Source of the DNA: Akkermansia muciniphila
Lineage (GTDB): Bacteria; Verrucomicrobiota; Verrucomicrobiia; Verrucomicrobiales; Akkermansiaceae
Reading direction: 5' to 3'
Length of the DNA: 43,129 nt
NCBI GenBank assembly: GCA_945901795.1
Contig: CAMDLP010000024.1
Location: 1 to 43,129, forward strand
In this document: in pieces, positions 7,675 to 16,007 of the stretch
Layout of the letters: each line of letters starts with the position of its first letter
Position numbering within the stretch: the stretch's first letter is position 1
Translations under genes and position numbers: made by a program
The notes under the pieces: model-generated
Databases searched by the model: none
What the model was told of the DNA's origin: nothing
What the model saw: the letters and a program-made list of their open reading frames with translations, nothing else

Positions 7675-9324
7675 ATGCTCACTCTTCTTAAAATCCGCAA
7701 TCTCGCCCTCGTCGATGAACTCGCATGGGAACTCGGCGCAGGCCTCATCAGCGTCACCGGAGAAACCGGAGCCGGCAAATCCGTCATCGTCGGCGCCCTC
7801 AAACTCGTCCTTGGCGAGCGCGCCGAAAAATCGCTCATCCGCACCGGTGAAGAAAACTGCTCGGTCGAGGCGGTTTTCGAACTCAAAGACCCGCTGGAAA
7901 TCAACGCCATCCTCGAAGACGGCGGACTCGCTCCCTGCGACGACACGCAGCTGATCATCCGCCGCGTGATTGGGCAGACGGCTAACCGCCAGTTCATCAA
8001 CGACTCGCCCGTCACGCTCGCCTTGCTGAAGCGGCTCGGCGAGCATCTCGTCGATCTCCATGGCCCGCACGACCACCAGTCACTTCTATCGACGGAGCGC
8101 CAGTTAGCGATGCTCGACGCATACGCCGGCGCGGATTCCGCCGTTTCCAGCTACCGTGAATCCTACCGCTCCTGGCGCACCAAATCCGCCGAGCTGGAGG
8201 AAATCCGCCATGCGGAAAACGCCAGCGAGCAGGAACTCGACCTGCTCCGCTATCAGCTTCAGGAAATCGACGGGGCCAATCTCAAGCCCGAGGACGAGCA
8301 GGATCTCGAAGACCGCTGGCGGCGCGCCTCCAACGCGAGCCGCTTGGTCGAAGCCGCCGCCGCCGCGACCGCCGCACTCAACGGCGATGACGGAATTCTC
8401 GAACGCCTCACCGAAGTCCAGCGCCTCGTCCGCGATCTCGAAAAACTCGATCCCTCGATCCGCGAACGCACCGCTTCGCTCGAAACCGCCTGCCTCGAAC
8501 TCCAAGACCTCGAAGGCAACCTCGCCAATTACGCCGACGAGCTCGACATCAACCCCGCTGAGGCCGCGACACTCGAAGAGCGCGTCAATCTGGTCGAATC
8601 GCTCAAGCGCAAATACGGCCCATCCCTCGCCGACGTGCTCACCCGCCGCGATGCTGCGGCAGCAAGACTCGACACCATCGAAAACCGCGGCGAGAAACTC
8701 GAAACGCTGGAACGCGAGCTCGCCGCCTGCCGCACGAAGTTAGACGCTGGCGGAAAATTCCTCGGCACTCTCCGCCGCAAGGCCGCACCGAAGCTCGCGA
8801 AGGAAATTTCCGGCCAGCTCAAGGATCTCGGTTTCAAACAATCCTCATTCGAAGCGCCGCTCAAAACGCTGCTAGAGCCCGGTCCGCAAGGACTGGAATC
8901 CATCGAATTCCAATTCGGCCCCAACCCCGGCGAGCCTCTGCTGCCGCTCCGCCAAATCGCGTCTTCCGGCGAAATCAGCCGCGTGATGCTCGCGGTGAAG
9001 TCCGCGCTCGCCGATCAGGACGCCACGCCACTGATGGTTTTCGACGAGATCGACGCCAACGTCGGCGGCGAGGTCGCCCGCGCGGTGGGCCGGAAAATGG
9101 CGGCGCTCGGCACCCGCCACCAAGTCGTGGCCATCACCCATTTCCCGCAGGTCGCGGCCATCGCTACCCACCATTTCGTGGTGGAGAAGGAAGTGTCGGG
9201 AGGCCGCACCCGCTCGCGGCTCTATCCGGTGTCGGGAGAAACCCGCATCCAAGAACTCGTCCGCATGTTAGGCGGCGGCGGCGAACAAGCGCGCGCCATG
9301 GCGGCATCGCTCCTCAATCCGTGA
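7675..9324 (+). CDS. recN: DNA repair protein RecN
   Basis: RecN is an SMC-like ATPase that acts early in double-strand break repair. This 549-aa protein has the full set: MLTLLKIRNLALVDE at the start, Walker A TGETGAGKSVIVGAL (about residues 31-45), a long coiled coil in the middle (about 150-370), the ABC signature ASSGEISRVMLAV and Walker B PLMVFDEIDANVGGEVA near residues 455-465. The family length is about 550. ATG 7675 is chosen because it gives the canonical N-terminus; an upstream ATG at 7645 would add ten non-conserved residues. The next gene begins inside its stop (GTGA), so the two are translationally coupled. Confidence 0.95.
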   Translation: MLTLLKIRNLALVDELAWELGAGLISVTGETGAGKSVIVGALKLVLGERAEKSLIRTGEENCSVEAVFELKDPLEINAILEDGGLAPCDDTQLIIRRVIGQTANRQFINDSPVTLALLKRLGEHLVDLHGPHDHQSLLSTERQLAMLDAYAGADSAVSSYRESYRSWRTKSAELEEIRHAENASEQELDLLRYQLQEIDGANLKPEDEQDLEDRWRRASNASRLVEAAAAATAALNGDDGILERLTEVQRLVRDLEKLDPSIRERTASLETACLELQDLEGNLANYADELDINPAEAATLEERVNLVESLKRKYGPSLADVLTRRDAAAARLDTIENRGEKLETLERELAACRTKLDAGGKFLGTLRRKAAPKLAKEISGQLKDLGFKQSSFEAPLKTLLEPGPQGLESIEFQFGPNPGEPLLPLRQIASSGEISRVMLAVKSALADQDATPLMVFDEIDANVGGEVARAVGRKMAALGTRHQVVAITHFPQVAAIATHHFVVEKEVSGGRTRSRLYPVSGETRIQELVRMLGGGGEQARAMAASLLNP

Positions 9325-9878
9325 AACCCATTTTCAAAGCCGTGCCGCTGCCCGTCGAGTCCACGTCCAAGGACCTCGCCGCCTCGCTCGGCTTGCCATG
9401 GCGCGGGACCGGCATGCCGCGGTTAGTCATCGGCCGCCGCGAATGGATCGCTCTGCCCGATCTCGGGATTTCTCCGATGAACGCGAAAACCGACAGCGGC
9501 GCCCGCAGTTCAAGCATCCACGCGGAAGACGTCAAACTATCAGCAGACGAAACGACCGTCCGTTTCACGACCACCAACCACTACGCCGAATTGATTTCCT
9601 GCGAAGCTCCCGTGGCTCGGCTCGCGCGGGTTCGCAGTTCTAGCGGAGCCGTGAAAAAGCGGATTTTCATCGAGACCACCGCCATACTGCCGGGCGGATT
9701 CCGCTGGAGTATTCTCCTGAGTCTGGCGGACCGCTCCGAGATGCGCTGCCCGATGCTGCTCGGCCGGCGCGCGCTTTCCGGCTATTTCCTGATCGACCCG
9801 CAAAGCTCTCACCTGCTAGGGTCACGGCGCTTGCTGGATGAATACCGGGTCATCCTGCCAGACGAGAATCAAAGCTGA
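9321..9878 (+). CDS. ATP-dependent zinc protease-like protein (RimB/DUF785 family)
   Basis: The core MNAKTDSGARSSSIHAEDV is the retropepsin-like active-site stretch (D-S/T-G-A) of Pfam family 05618, annotated as a putative ATP-dependent zinc protease and often encoded beside RimK. RKWR-type features and RCPMLLGRRALSGYFLIDP in the C-terminal half also match. Length 185 aa; starts at GTG 9321 in a GTGA overlap with the recN stop. In other bacteria this family trims or processes glutamate tails added by RimK; a rimK gene is present in this window at 21450 but not adjacent. The first 40 residues are an unusual extension compared with the shortest members. The 3' end overlaps a RES-toxin remnant on the other strand. 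Confidence 0.75.
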   Translation: MKPIFKAVPLPVESTSKDLAASLGLPWRGTGMPRLVIGRREWIALPDLGISPMNAKTDSGARSSSIHAEDVKLSADETTVRFTTTNHYAELISCEAPVARLARVRSSSGAVKKRIFIETTAILPGGFRWSILLSLADRSEMRCPMLLGRRALSGYFLIDPQSSHLLGSRRLLDEYRVILPDENQS

Positions 9879-9975
9879 ATACCTGCGCTTTACCGGGTTT
9901 CAAAACCCGCATGGCCGGAACCATTGGATTAACCAGAAGCGATTTCTCCTCGGGAATCACGGCGCTGGGGAGGCA
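9850..9975 (-). pseudogene. C-terminal remnant of a RES-domain toxin
   Basis: The 39 residues starting PSAVIPEEKSLLVNP and ending FSFDSRLAG match the C-terminus of the complete RES protein encoded at 10684-11145 at 28 of 39 positions by eye, with no gaps. The nucleotide sequence is also similar (both contain GAATCAAAGCTGAA and CCTCGGGAATCAC). Upstream of about 9975 the resemblance ends, so only the tail is left. It runs antisense into the end of the zinc protease gene. It is probably the leftover of a second RES/Xre module whose front was lost. Confidence 0.7.
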
Positions 9976-10004
9976 CCGCCCAGCGCGCGGCAGGTGTGAC
10001 CGCT

Positions 10005-10211
10005 TTAAAGTTCGTCGTCGGAGAGTGGAATGAGCTTCATGAGACTTGGCTGAAGGCCTGTCTTGAGGGTCTGTTGGCCGTGAACGGGAATCAACAGGCG
10101 CTCGATCCTGCCTTCCAGCGTGAAAATGTGATGGCTGCCGTTGATCCGCGCCAGCCGCCAGCCCTTGCTCTCGACCAACTTTGCAAGGCGTCTGCCAGAG
10201 ACGGCTTTCAT
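10005..10211 (-). CDS. hicA: HicA family toxin (mRNA interferase)
   Basis: This 68-aa protein has the dsRNA-binding-like fold pattern of HicA: MKAVSGRRLAKLVESKGW, then ARINGSHHIFTLEG with the catalytic histidine in GSHH, the strand LLIPVHGQQTLKTG and the closing helix. HicA cleaves mRNA and tmRNA and is blocked by HicB. The length is normal and nothing looks broken. It overlaps the end of hicB (ATGA at 10208-10211), so the order is hicB then hicA on the minus strand, the reverse of E. coli hicAB but common elsewhere. Confidence 0.85.
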   Translation of the reverse strand: MKAVSGRRLAKLVESKGWRLARINGSHHIFTLEGRIERLLIPVHGQQTLKTGLQPSLMKLIPLSDDEL

Positions 10212-10408
10212 ACCGCCACTTCCAGAATCCGTCCAAGAGGCTCACCGCCTTCCGGCTCGGCTGCGAATAACCAACCTTGGATCGCTTCGCGAAGATTTAC
10301 CTCCAGCTCTGAAAGCGTCTCTCCCTGAGTGAAACATCCAGGCAAGGCTGGCACCTCGGCCCAGAATCCGCCTTCCTCAGCGTCGTGAATAATGGCTTTG
10401 AGCGTGAT
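10208..10408 (-). CDS. hicB: HicB family antitoxin lacking a canonical start codon
   Basis: The frame encodes ITLKAIIHDAEEGGFWAEV followed by PALPGCFTQGETLSELEVNL, the unmistakable partial RNase H-like domain of HicB antitoxins, and ends LGRILEVAV overlapping hicA. Where homologues have Met (MTLKAIIH...) there is ATC (10406-10408). No in-frame ATG, GTG or TTG is found upstream before the TAA at about 10450; CTG is the only near-cognate codon there. Either the start was mutated (ATG to ATC) and the antitoxin is lost or weak, or translation starts at a near-cognate codon. Without the HTH domain some HicBs carry, 66 aa is a normal short form. The family call is firm; the expression is open. Confidence 0.65.
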   Translation of the reverse strand: MTLKAIIHDAEEGGFWAEVPALPGCFTQGETLSELEVNLREAIQGWLFAAEPEGGEPLGRILEVAV

Positions 10409-10579
10409 GAGAAGAGGATAGAGGTTGGCAGTGGAAGTGCAATGCAGACATACCGGATTTTAAAGAAAATTTTCGTCCGCCCGCGGTGGAAATAAGGAGG
10501 CACGACATCCCTGTCGCGCTGTCAATGGGGTGCGCAAGTCTTAAGAGCTTCGCGCAACTCGTGCTCTACTCATTGGCTT

Positions 10580-10599
10580 GGTGGACGGAAATGTCCACC
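10580..10599. repeat. Small inverted repeat (REP-like hairpin)
   Basis: GGTGGAC (10580-10586) and GTCCACC (10593-10599) form a perfect 7-bp stem with a 6-base loop. It lies in the 275-base gene-free stretch between hicB and the RES toxin. No T-run follows on either strand, so it is not a classical terminator; a REP-like element or mRNA end-protecting hairpin is possible. I see no gene in the rest of 10409-10683. Confidence 0.4.
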
Positions 10600-10683
10600 C
10601 TCCTTAAGCGCCGGATGTCGAGGGATTTCTCCATATTGACAAACCCCAAGACCGTCTCAAAAAAGGACCCTATAGATTGCCAG

Positions 10684-11145
10684 TCATCCCGCCAGCCGCG
10701 AATCAAAGCTGAACGGCAGCGGCTTCCCTGGGATCAGCCTGCGCATCAGCGGGTGGGATGGATTGATCAACAGTGAATTTTCCTCGGGAATCACCACGCT
10801 CGGAACTTGCAGCGCGAGATTCCTGCGAGACCGCAACCAGCTTGCGCCGAATGCCTGGGCTGCCCGCGACGATGGCTGCGCCCGCCAGTTTTCAGGCAGT
10901 GATGACGCAGGAATCCGATCGATCCGTGAATCGGGAATCTCCAACTCGATCACGATCCAATTCAACCGCAACGCCTCGCGCGGAGCGTGCACCAGGATTT
11001 CCAGCGCGGCGAGAGCCCTCGACTCCGCCAGATAGACCGCCGCCACTCCCGGCAGGTTCCAGCGTCCGCCGTAGCGCCGCGCGCCCTCGCCATCCAGCGC
11101 CGTGGCCGACCATTCCTCCTGCACGATCCGGTAGAACAGCGGCAT
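10684..11145 (-). CDS. RES-domain toxin (NAD+ phosphorylase family)
   Basis: This 153-aa protein is a RES-domain toxin: MPLFYRIVQEEWSATALDGE, then GARRYGGRWNLPGVAAVYLAE with the conserved Arg and Tyr, the Glu of ALAALEILVH, and the conserved Ser near the C-terminus (VPSVVIPEENSLLINP). Such toxins (e.g. MbcT, ParT) break down NAD+ by phosphorolysis or modify targets with ADP-ribose; this case cannot be told apart from sequence. The length is normal. The Xre-DUF2384-type antitoxin gene ends two bases before its start, the standard order. A partial copy of its C-terminus lies at 9850-9975. Confidence 0.88.
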   Translation of the reverse strand: MPLFYRIVQEEWSATALDGEGARRYGGRWNLPGVAAVYLAESRALAALEILVHAPREALRLNWIVIELEIPDSRIDRIPASSLPENWRAQPSSRAAQAFGASWLRSRRNLALQVPSVVIPEENSLLINPSHPLMRRLIPGKPLPFSFDSRLAG

Positions 11146-11147
11146 GA

Positions 11148-11591
11148 TCAGGAAAAAACGCCGTGCTCCAAACGCCCGAGCAAGGCGTCCACCTCACGGG
11201 CACCGATCTCGGTGTCCGCGTAATCCAACGGGCACTCCCCGTGAAAGGCGATGGCCGGGGCGGTCAACCAGGACCGCGCGCCCTCAATCCCACCGAGGGC
11301 GGCGCAGGCGTGCGCCATGAGCCGGGCATAGCGCACAAGACGGTCCGACGCAGCGCTGTCCAGAGTGCCTGCCTTTTTCCGGCGATGAAGCGTGGCCCGG
11401 GGCATTCCAAGCCATGCGCCCAAGCGCTCCTCCGTCACACCGAGCATTTCCTGCATGGCGTGAAACTCAGCGAAAGGAAGACCGACACGGACTTTCTCAA
11501 TCATGTAGGCGGCTTCCGGCTCCCTGAGAAAGGAAGATTCAGGCGGAATATGATCCCAATAACTGACCGACTTCTTGTCCATGTGGATCAT
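11148..11591 (-). CDS. Xre-type antitoxin with DUF2384 domain (RES partner)
   Basis: This 147-aa protein matches the antitoxins that pair with RES toxins. The middle (about residues 40-75) is an Xre-like HTH (AMQEMLGVTEERLGAWLGMP then RATLHRRKKAG), and the C-terminus is the MbcA/ParS DUF2384 domain (RLMAHACAALGGIEGARSWL, then GECPLDYADTEIGAREVDALL). The antitoxin usually blocks the toxin's NAD+ pocket with its C-terminus and represses its own promoter with the HTH. Start ATG 11591 (ATG 11582, MDKKSV, is an alternative). It is first in the operon; the RES gene follows after two bases. Confidence 0.88.
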   Translation of the reverse strand: MIHMDKKSVSYWDHIPPESSFLREPEAAYMIEKVRVGLPFAEFHAMQEMLGVTEERLGAWLGMPRATLHRRKKAGTLDSAASDRLVRYARLMAHACAALGGIEGARSWLTAPAIAFHGECPLDYADTEIGAREVDALLGRLEHGVFS

Positions 11592-11629
11592 TTAAATCCA
11601 CCTTATGAATCACTTCAAGCATTTTCTCA

Positions 11630-11664
11630 AAAAAACAGCCAGCCGTTTACACGGTTGGCTGTTT
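11630..11664 (-). terminator. Rho-independent terminator after ahcY
   Basis: Read on the minus strand, a 12-bp stem (ACGGTTGGCTGT pairing with ACAGCCAGCCGT on the same strand sense, one G-T wobble) with a 4-base loop is followed by a run of six T (A-run at 11630-11635 on plus). It lies 35 bases beyond the ahcY stop, as expected for the metK-ahcY operon end. Confidence 0.75.
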
Positions 11665-11699
11665 GAAGAACCCCCAGGAATGCCTGTGTCACGGGTGGA

Positions 11700-13112
11700 T
11701 CAATAGCGGTATTGCTCGCCCTTGAATGGGCCTTCGACCGGGACGTTGATGTAGTCGGCCTGCTCCTTCGTGAGGGTCGTGAGCTTGGCTCCGACTTTGG
11801 CAAGGTGGAGACGGGCGACTTCCTCGTCGAGATGCTTCGGCAGCACGGTGACTTGGCCGGGTTTGTTAGTCTCCCTGTTTTTCCAAAGGTCGATCTGCGC
11901 GAGCGTCTGGTTGGTGAAGCTGTTGGACATCACGAAGCTCGGGTGGCCCGTGCCGCAACCGAGGTTCACCAAGCGACCTTCGGCTAACATGTAAATGCTG
12001 TTGCCAGTCGGGAAGGTGTATTTGTCCACCTGTGGCTTGATGTTGGTGCGGATGACGCCGGGAGCTTCGTTGAGCTTGTCGATCTGGATTTCGTTGTCGA
12101 AGTGACCGATGTTACAAACGATGGCCTGGTCCTTCATTTTCGCCATGTGCTCAAGGCGAATGATGTCGAAGTTCCCGGTGGTGGTGACGTAAATGTCGCC
12201 CCAGCCGAGGGTGTCTTCGAGGGTGAGGACGCGGAAGCCTTCCATCGCGGCTTGCAGCGCACAGATCGGGTCAACTTCGGTGACGACGACTTGGGCACCT
12301 TGGCCGCGGAGGGCTTGGGCGCAGCCTTTACCCACGTCGCCGTAGCCGCAAACGACGCCGACTTTGCCGGAGATCATCACGTCGGTGGCGCGCTTGATGC
12401 CGTCCACGAGGGACTCGCGGCAGCCGTAGAGGTTGTCGAACTTCGACTTGGTGACCGAGTCGTTCACGTTGATGGCAGGAACTAGCAGCGTGCCAGCCTT
12501 GGCCATTTGATAGAGACGATGGACACCGGTGGTGGTTTCCTCGGAAACACCTTTCCAATCCTTCACGATCTTCGCGAAGATGCCGGGCTGTTTGGCATGG
12601 ACGTCCTTGAGGAGGTCTTTGATGACTTGTTCCTCGTGGTTGCCGGACGGGGTGTTGACCCAGTCGGAACCGTTCTCGAGTTCGTAGCCTTTGTGGATGA
12701 GGAGGGTCGCGTCACCGCCGTCATCGACAATGAGTTCGGGTCCTAGACCTGCTGGATTGACCAGGGCTTTCCAAGTGCACCACCAATACTCTTCGAGGGT
12801 TTCGCCCTTCCAGGCAAACACCGGAATCTCACGGGCAGCCATGGCGGCGGCCGCGTGGTCCTGAGTGGAGAAAATGTTGCAGGAAACCCAACGCACCTCG
12901 GCACCGAGATCAACGAGGGTCTCGATGAGAACCGCGGTCTGAATAGTCATGTGGAGCGAACCCATGATGCGGACGCCTTGGAGCGGCTTTTCCTTACCAT
13001 ACTTTTCGCGGGTGGCCATCAGGCCGGGCATTTCGTGCTCGGCGATTTCAATTTCCTTGCGCCCGAAATCGGCGAGGCCGAGGTCTCTTACTTTGTAGTC
13101 TGTGAAGCTCAT
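11700..13112 (-). CDS. ahcY: Adenosylhomocysteinase
   Basis: S-adenosylhomocysteine hydrolase splits SAH to adenosine and homocysteine and so removes the product inhibitor of methyltransferases. The 470-aa protein has the family signature [17 protein letters not shown] near the N-terminus, the NAD+-binding motif [20 protein letters not shown] (about residues 247-266) and the typical end FKGEQYRY, whose Lys and Tyr reach the NAD of a neighbouring subunit. Length and start ATG 13112 are normal, although no Shine-Dalgarno is visible. It lies 25 bases after metK, the operon partner. A terminator follows at 11630-11664. Confidence 0.97.
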   Translation of the reverse strand: MSFTDYKVRDLGLADFGRKEIEIAEHEMPGLMATREKYGKEKPLQGVRIMGSLHMTIQTAVLIETLVDLGAEVRWVSCNIFSTQDHAAAAMAAREIPVFAWKGETLEEYWWCTWKALVNPAGLGPELIVDDGGDATLLIHKGYELENGSDWVNTPSGNHEEQVIKDLLKDVHAKQPGIFAKIVKDWKGVSEETTTGVHRLYQMAKAGTLLVPAINVNDSVTKSKFDNLYGCRESLVDGIKRATDVMISGKVGVVCGYGDVGKGCAQALRGQGAQVVVTEVDPICALQAAMEGFRVLTLEDTLGWGDIYVTTTGNFDIIRLEHMAKMKDQAIVCNIGHFDNEIQIDKLNEAPGVIRTNIKPQVDKYTFPTGNSIYMLAEGRLVNLGCGTGHPSFVMSNSFTNQTLAQIDLWKNRETNKPGQVTVLPKHLDEEVARLHLAKVGAKLTTLTKEQADYINVPVEGPFKGEQYRY

Positions 13113-13137
13113 TTTAGTATTTAGTTAGAATATTGAA

Positions 13138-14331
13138 TCAGCCGACTGCCTTTTTGAGAGCGGCCGCCTTGGCGGTGGATTCCCAGGTAAGGTCAGCGTC
13201 GTCCTTGCCGAAGTGACCGTAGTTGGTGGACTTCGAATAGATCGGGCGGAGCAGGTTGAGTTGCTTGACGATGTCGGCGGGCTTGAAGGAGAAAACCTTG
13301 AGGATGCCGCCAAGGATCTTCTCATCGCTTGCGGTGCCGGTGCCGAAGGTATCGACATGCACGCTAACAGGCAGTGGGTGGCCGATGGCGTAGGCGAACT
13401 GCACTTCGCAACGAGTGGCGAGTCCGGCAGCGACAACATTTTTCGCGACCCAGCGGCCCATGTAGGCGGCGGAGCGGTCAACCTTGGACGGGTCCTTGCC
13501 AGAGAAGGCACCACCACCGTGGCGACCGGTGCCGCCGTAGGTATCGACGATGATCTTACGGCCTGTTAGACCGCTGTCACCTTGTGGTCCGCCGACGACG
13601 AATTTGCCAGTCGGGTTGATGAGATACTCGGTGTCCTTGGTGAGCATGTTTTTCGGCAACACCTTCTTAATGATTTGCTCGATGCAGAATTTTTCGATCT
13701 CGGCGTGCTCCACATCGGCGGCGTGTTGGGTGGAAATGACGACGTTGACAATGCGCGTTGGCACGCCATCGACGTATTCGACGGAGACCTGCGACTTCGC
13801 GTCGGGGCGGAGCCATTTGACCTTGCCCAACTTGCGGACGCGGGTGAGTTCGCGGCCGAGTCGGTGGGCGAACATGATCGGCGCGGGCATCAGCTCGGGC
13901 GTCTCGTTGCAGGCGTAACCAAACATGATGCCTTGGTCGCCGGCACCTTGCTCGGCGTGCTTTTTGCCGTGCGCTTTTTTCGCGTCCACGCCTTGGGCGA
14001 TGTCCGGCGACTGAGTGGTGAGGTAGTTGTTGATGAAAAGTTGGTCCGCGTGGAAAACGTCGTCACCATTCACGTAGCCAATGCCACGGACCGCGTCGCG
14101 GATGACCTTCTCGATGTTGATCACGGACCCGATCGGCTTGTTGCCGATTTTCGGGATGGTGATTTCACCGCCGACCACCACAACGTTGCTCTTCACAAAC
14201 GTTTCACAAGCGACCCGGCTTTTCGGATCGATGGTGAGGCAGGCGTCGAGGATGGCGTCCGAGATCGTGTCGGCAACTTTGTCCGGGTGGCCTTCGCCAA
14301 CCGATTCTGAGGAAAAAATATAGGTGCTCAT
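13138..14331 (-). CDS. metK: S-adenosylmethionine synthetase
   Basis: MetK makes SAM from methionine and ATP. This 397-aa protein has [19 protein letters not shown] at the N-terminus (ATP/Mg site), the hexapeptide GAGDQG in the middle and the P-loop-like [19 protein letters not shown]. Start ATG 14331 ([11 protein letters not shown]) gives the family length; the frame is open 78 bases further upstream but that part is non-conserved and overlaps the divergent regulator. ahcY follows after 25 bases. Only 44 bases separate it from the divergent ArsR-methyltransferase gene, so the leader has no room for a SAM riboswitch. Confidence 0.97.
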   Translation of the reverse strand: MSTYIFSSESVGEGHPDKVADTISDAILDACLTIDPKSRVACETFVKSNVVVVGGEITIPKIGNKPIGSVINIEKVIRDAVRGIGYVNGDDVFHADQLFINNYLTTQSPDIAQGVDAKKAHGKKHAEQGAGDQGIMFGYACNETPELMPAPIMFAHRLGRELTRVRKLGKVKWLRPDAKSQVSVEYVDGVPTRIVNVVISTQHAADVEHAEIEKFCIEQIIKKVLPKNMLTKDTEYLINPTGKFVVGGPQGDSGLTGRKIIVDTYGGTGRHGGGAFSGKDPSKVDRSAAYMGRWVAKNVVAAGLATRCEVQFAYAIGHPLPVSVHVDTFGTGTASDEKILGGILKVFSFKPADIVKQLNLLRPIYSKSTNYGHFGKDDADLTWESTAKAAALKKAVG

Positions 14332-14337
14332 ATGCTT

Positions 14338-14375
14338 TTTAATTTTCGTATCGTCAAATCGCGATGCGTTGATGT
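14338..14375. promoter_or_regulatory. Divergent metK / regulator control region with ATCGCGAT palindrome
   Basis: This short gap lies between the metK start (14331) and the regulator start (14376 or a little later). It contains the perfect 8-bp palindrome ATCGCGAT at 14358-14365, flanked by TCAA on the left and TTGA on the right at unequal distances (TCAA at 14354-14357, TTGA at 14369-14372). An ArsR-type repressor would bind such a palindrome. This is a candidate operator only; no consensus was compared. Confidence 0.35.
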
Positions 14376-15308
14376 ATGAACCCGTGCATGCCGTCAATGC
14401 TGAAATCACTGAAGCTCATTTCCGATCCCACCCGCCTGCGGATTTTAATGCTGGTGGAGCATGAAGCCCTTTTCGTGGCGGAGCTTCAGGAAATCCTCGG
14501 AATGGGCCAAAGCCGAATTTCGACCCAACTTTCCCTGCTCAAAACAGAAGGCTTGGTGAGCGACGAACGCAGCGGGAAAAACAACATTTACACCTGCGCC
14601 GCCGATTCCGACCTCATGGAAGTCGCCCGCCTGGCCGCCGCCGAAGTGCCCGAAGTCGCGGCCGATGAAACCGCGCTCCGGCATTTGCTGCGGAAGCGGA
14701 AGGATAGTTCGCGGGCGTATTTCGACGAGCTCGCCGGCCGTTTCGGCAAAGATTACGTTCCCGGTCGCTCGTGGAAGGCACTGGCCGAGGCGCTGATCAA
14801 GGTGCTCAACTACAAAGTTGTCGCGGATCTCGGAGCCGGCGAGGGCACGCTTGCCCAGCTGCTCGCCCAGCGCGCCGAGAAGGTCATCGCGGTGGATTTG
14901 TCCCCGAAAATGGTCGAGTTCGGCCAGAGCCTCGCCGTCCAGAACGGCCTCGCCAATTTGGAATACCGCATCGGCGACATCGAGGTGCCTCCCATCGAAA
15001 ACGACAGCCTCGACCTCGCGATTTTGAGCCAGGCGCTTCACCACGCCGAGCATCCGCAACGCGCGCTCGACGCCGCATTCCGCATCCTCAAACCCGGCGG
15101 CCGCCTGATCGTTCTCGATTTGCTTCTGCACACTTTCGAGGAAGCCCGCGAAATGTATGCCGACCGCTGGCTCGGATTTTCCGAAAGCGACCTCGCCACG
15201 ATGATGGAGAAATCCGGCTTCGTGCAGATCGAAACCGTGGTCGCCGACCGCGAAAGCGAGGCTCCAAAATTCCAGACGCTGCTCGGCATCGGCATCCGCC
15301 CTGTCTGA
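14376..15308 (+). CDS. ArsR-family regulator fused to a SAM-dependent methyltransferase domain (SahR-like)
   Basis: Residues about 8-80 are a winged-helix ArsR domain ([20 protein letters not shown]; then [19 protein letters not shown] as recognition helix). Residues about 140-290 are a class I methyltransferase fold with motif [18 protein letters not shown], the acidic [10 protein letters not shown], and the post-[19 protein letters not shown]. The gene is divergent from metK-ahcY with a 44-base gap. The SahR regulators known from Proteobacteria are ArsR-family proteins that control ahcY and metK in response to S-adenosylhomocysteine. I infer that this protein senses SAM or SAH in the same way. 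It could instead be a true methyltransferase. ATG 14388 or 14397 are alternative starts. Confidence 0.82.
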   Translation: MNPCMPSMLKSLKLISDPTRLRILMLVEHEALFVAELQEILGMGQSRISTQLSLLKTEGLVSDERSGKNNIYTCAADSDLMEVARLAAAEVPEVAADETALRHLLRKRKDSSRAYFDELAGRFGKDYVPGRSWKALAEALIKVLNYKVVADLGAGEGTLAQLLAQRAEKVIAVDLSPKMVEFGQSLAVQNGLANLEYRIGDIEVPPIENDSLDLAILSQALHHAEHPQRALDAAFRILKPGGRLIVLDLLLHTFEEAREMYADRWLGFSESDLATMMEKSGFVQIETVVADRESEAPKFQTLLGIGIRPV

Positions 15309-15320
15309 TTTTGCCAACAC

Positions 15321-15932
15321 ATGCGATTTGAACTCTTGCGCTATCTGATTTGCGGGCTGCTCGCGCTGCCCCTCACCAGCTGTTTTCAAGCGAAGCCCTT
15401 GCAGGAAACTATCCCGTTAGTCCAAGCCGCTGTGAACGCGGGATTTTTCACACCGGAAGGCGATCCGCTCGGGCTCGTCGTCGCGGCGGGGAAAATTTCC
15501 GGTTCATGGAACACCGCGTCGTCGCTCGGAAGCGGCGTCTGGTATCAAAACCGCTCGGGCAAAATCGCCATCGCCCGCCGCGGCACCCTCAATCGCGCCG
15601 AGGCATCCGCCATGCGCGAACTCATCCAAGCCGGCCCGCTGCTCGTCGAAAACAACCGCGCCGTCAGCGGACTCGACGCCACCAAGCCGAGTGTCCGCAT
15701 TGCCATCTTGTGGGACGGCGGCACGCGCTGGTGGATCGGCCGCGGCTCGCCCTGCACGCTCGCAGCTCTGGGCGAGGCACTCGCCGCTTGGCCCATCCGC
15801 CACGCACTCAATCTCGATGGCGGCCGTTCTTCCGATCTCTGGATTTCCGAAAGCGTCTCCGGCGGTCCCCTCCTCCGGCGCGCGCCATGGAATCGCCCGG
15901 TCCGGAATTTCCTGGTGCTCGTCGTCAAGTGA
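15321..15932 (+). CDS. Phosphodiester glycosidase (NAGPA)-like lipoprotein
   Basis: This 203-aa protein starts with a lipoprotein signal (LICGLLALPLTSC, lipobox LTSC at about residue 21), so the mature protein is probably lipid-anchored. The rest fits the NAGPA/DUF2233 family: AAVNAGFFTPEGDPLGLVV, then ELIQAGPLLVENN, SVRIAILWDGG and ALNLDGGRSSDLW with the Asp-Gly-Gly of the family active site. Relatives remove N-acetylglucosamine from phosphodiesters or act on peptidoglycan- or cell-wall-linked sugars; the bacterial substrate is not known. It follows the regulator gene by 12 bases. Start ATG 15321. Confidence 0.78.
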   Translation: MRFELLRYLICGLLALPLTSCFQAKPLQETIPLVQAAVNAGFFTPEGDPLGLVVAAGKISGSWNTASSLGSGVWYQNRSGKIAIARRGTLNRAEASAMRELIQAGPLLVENNRAVSGLDATKPSVRIAILWDGGTRWWIGRGSPCTLAALGEALAAWPIRHALNLDGGRSSDLWISESVSGGPLLRRAPWNRPVRNFLVLVVK

Positions 15933-16007
15933 CGATCTCGCCGCAAACGAATGATGGACAGCCTGATTCCGAGTGATATACATAAGCACAAGCCATCAGA
16001 CGAAATT

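Noticed and set aside
7627-8076. N-terminal extension of the metallo-beta-lactamase-fold protein by about 150 residues
   Set aside because: It would lie antisense to recN and shows no family similarity; the conserved core starts at 7626.
14332-14375. SAM or SAH riboswitch upstream of metK
   Set aside because: Only 44 bases lie between the divergent starts, too short for a known SAM riboswitch, and no conserved stem is visible.
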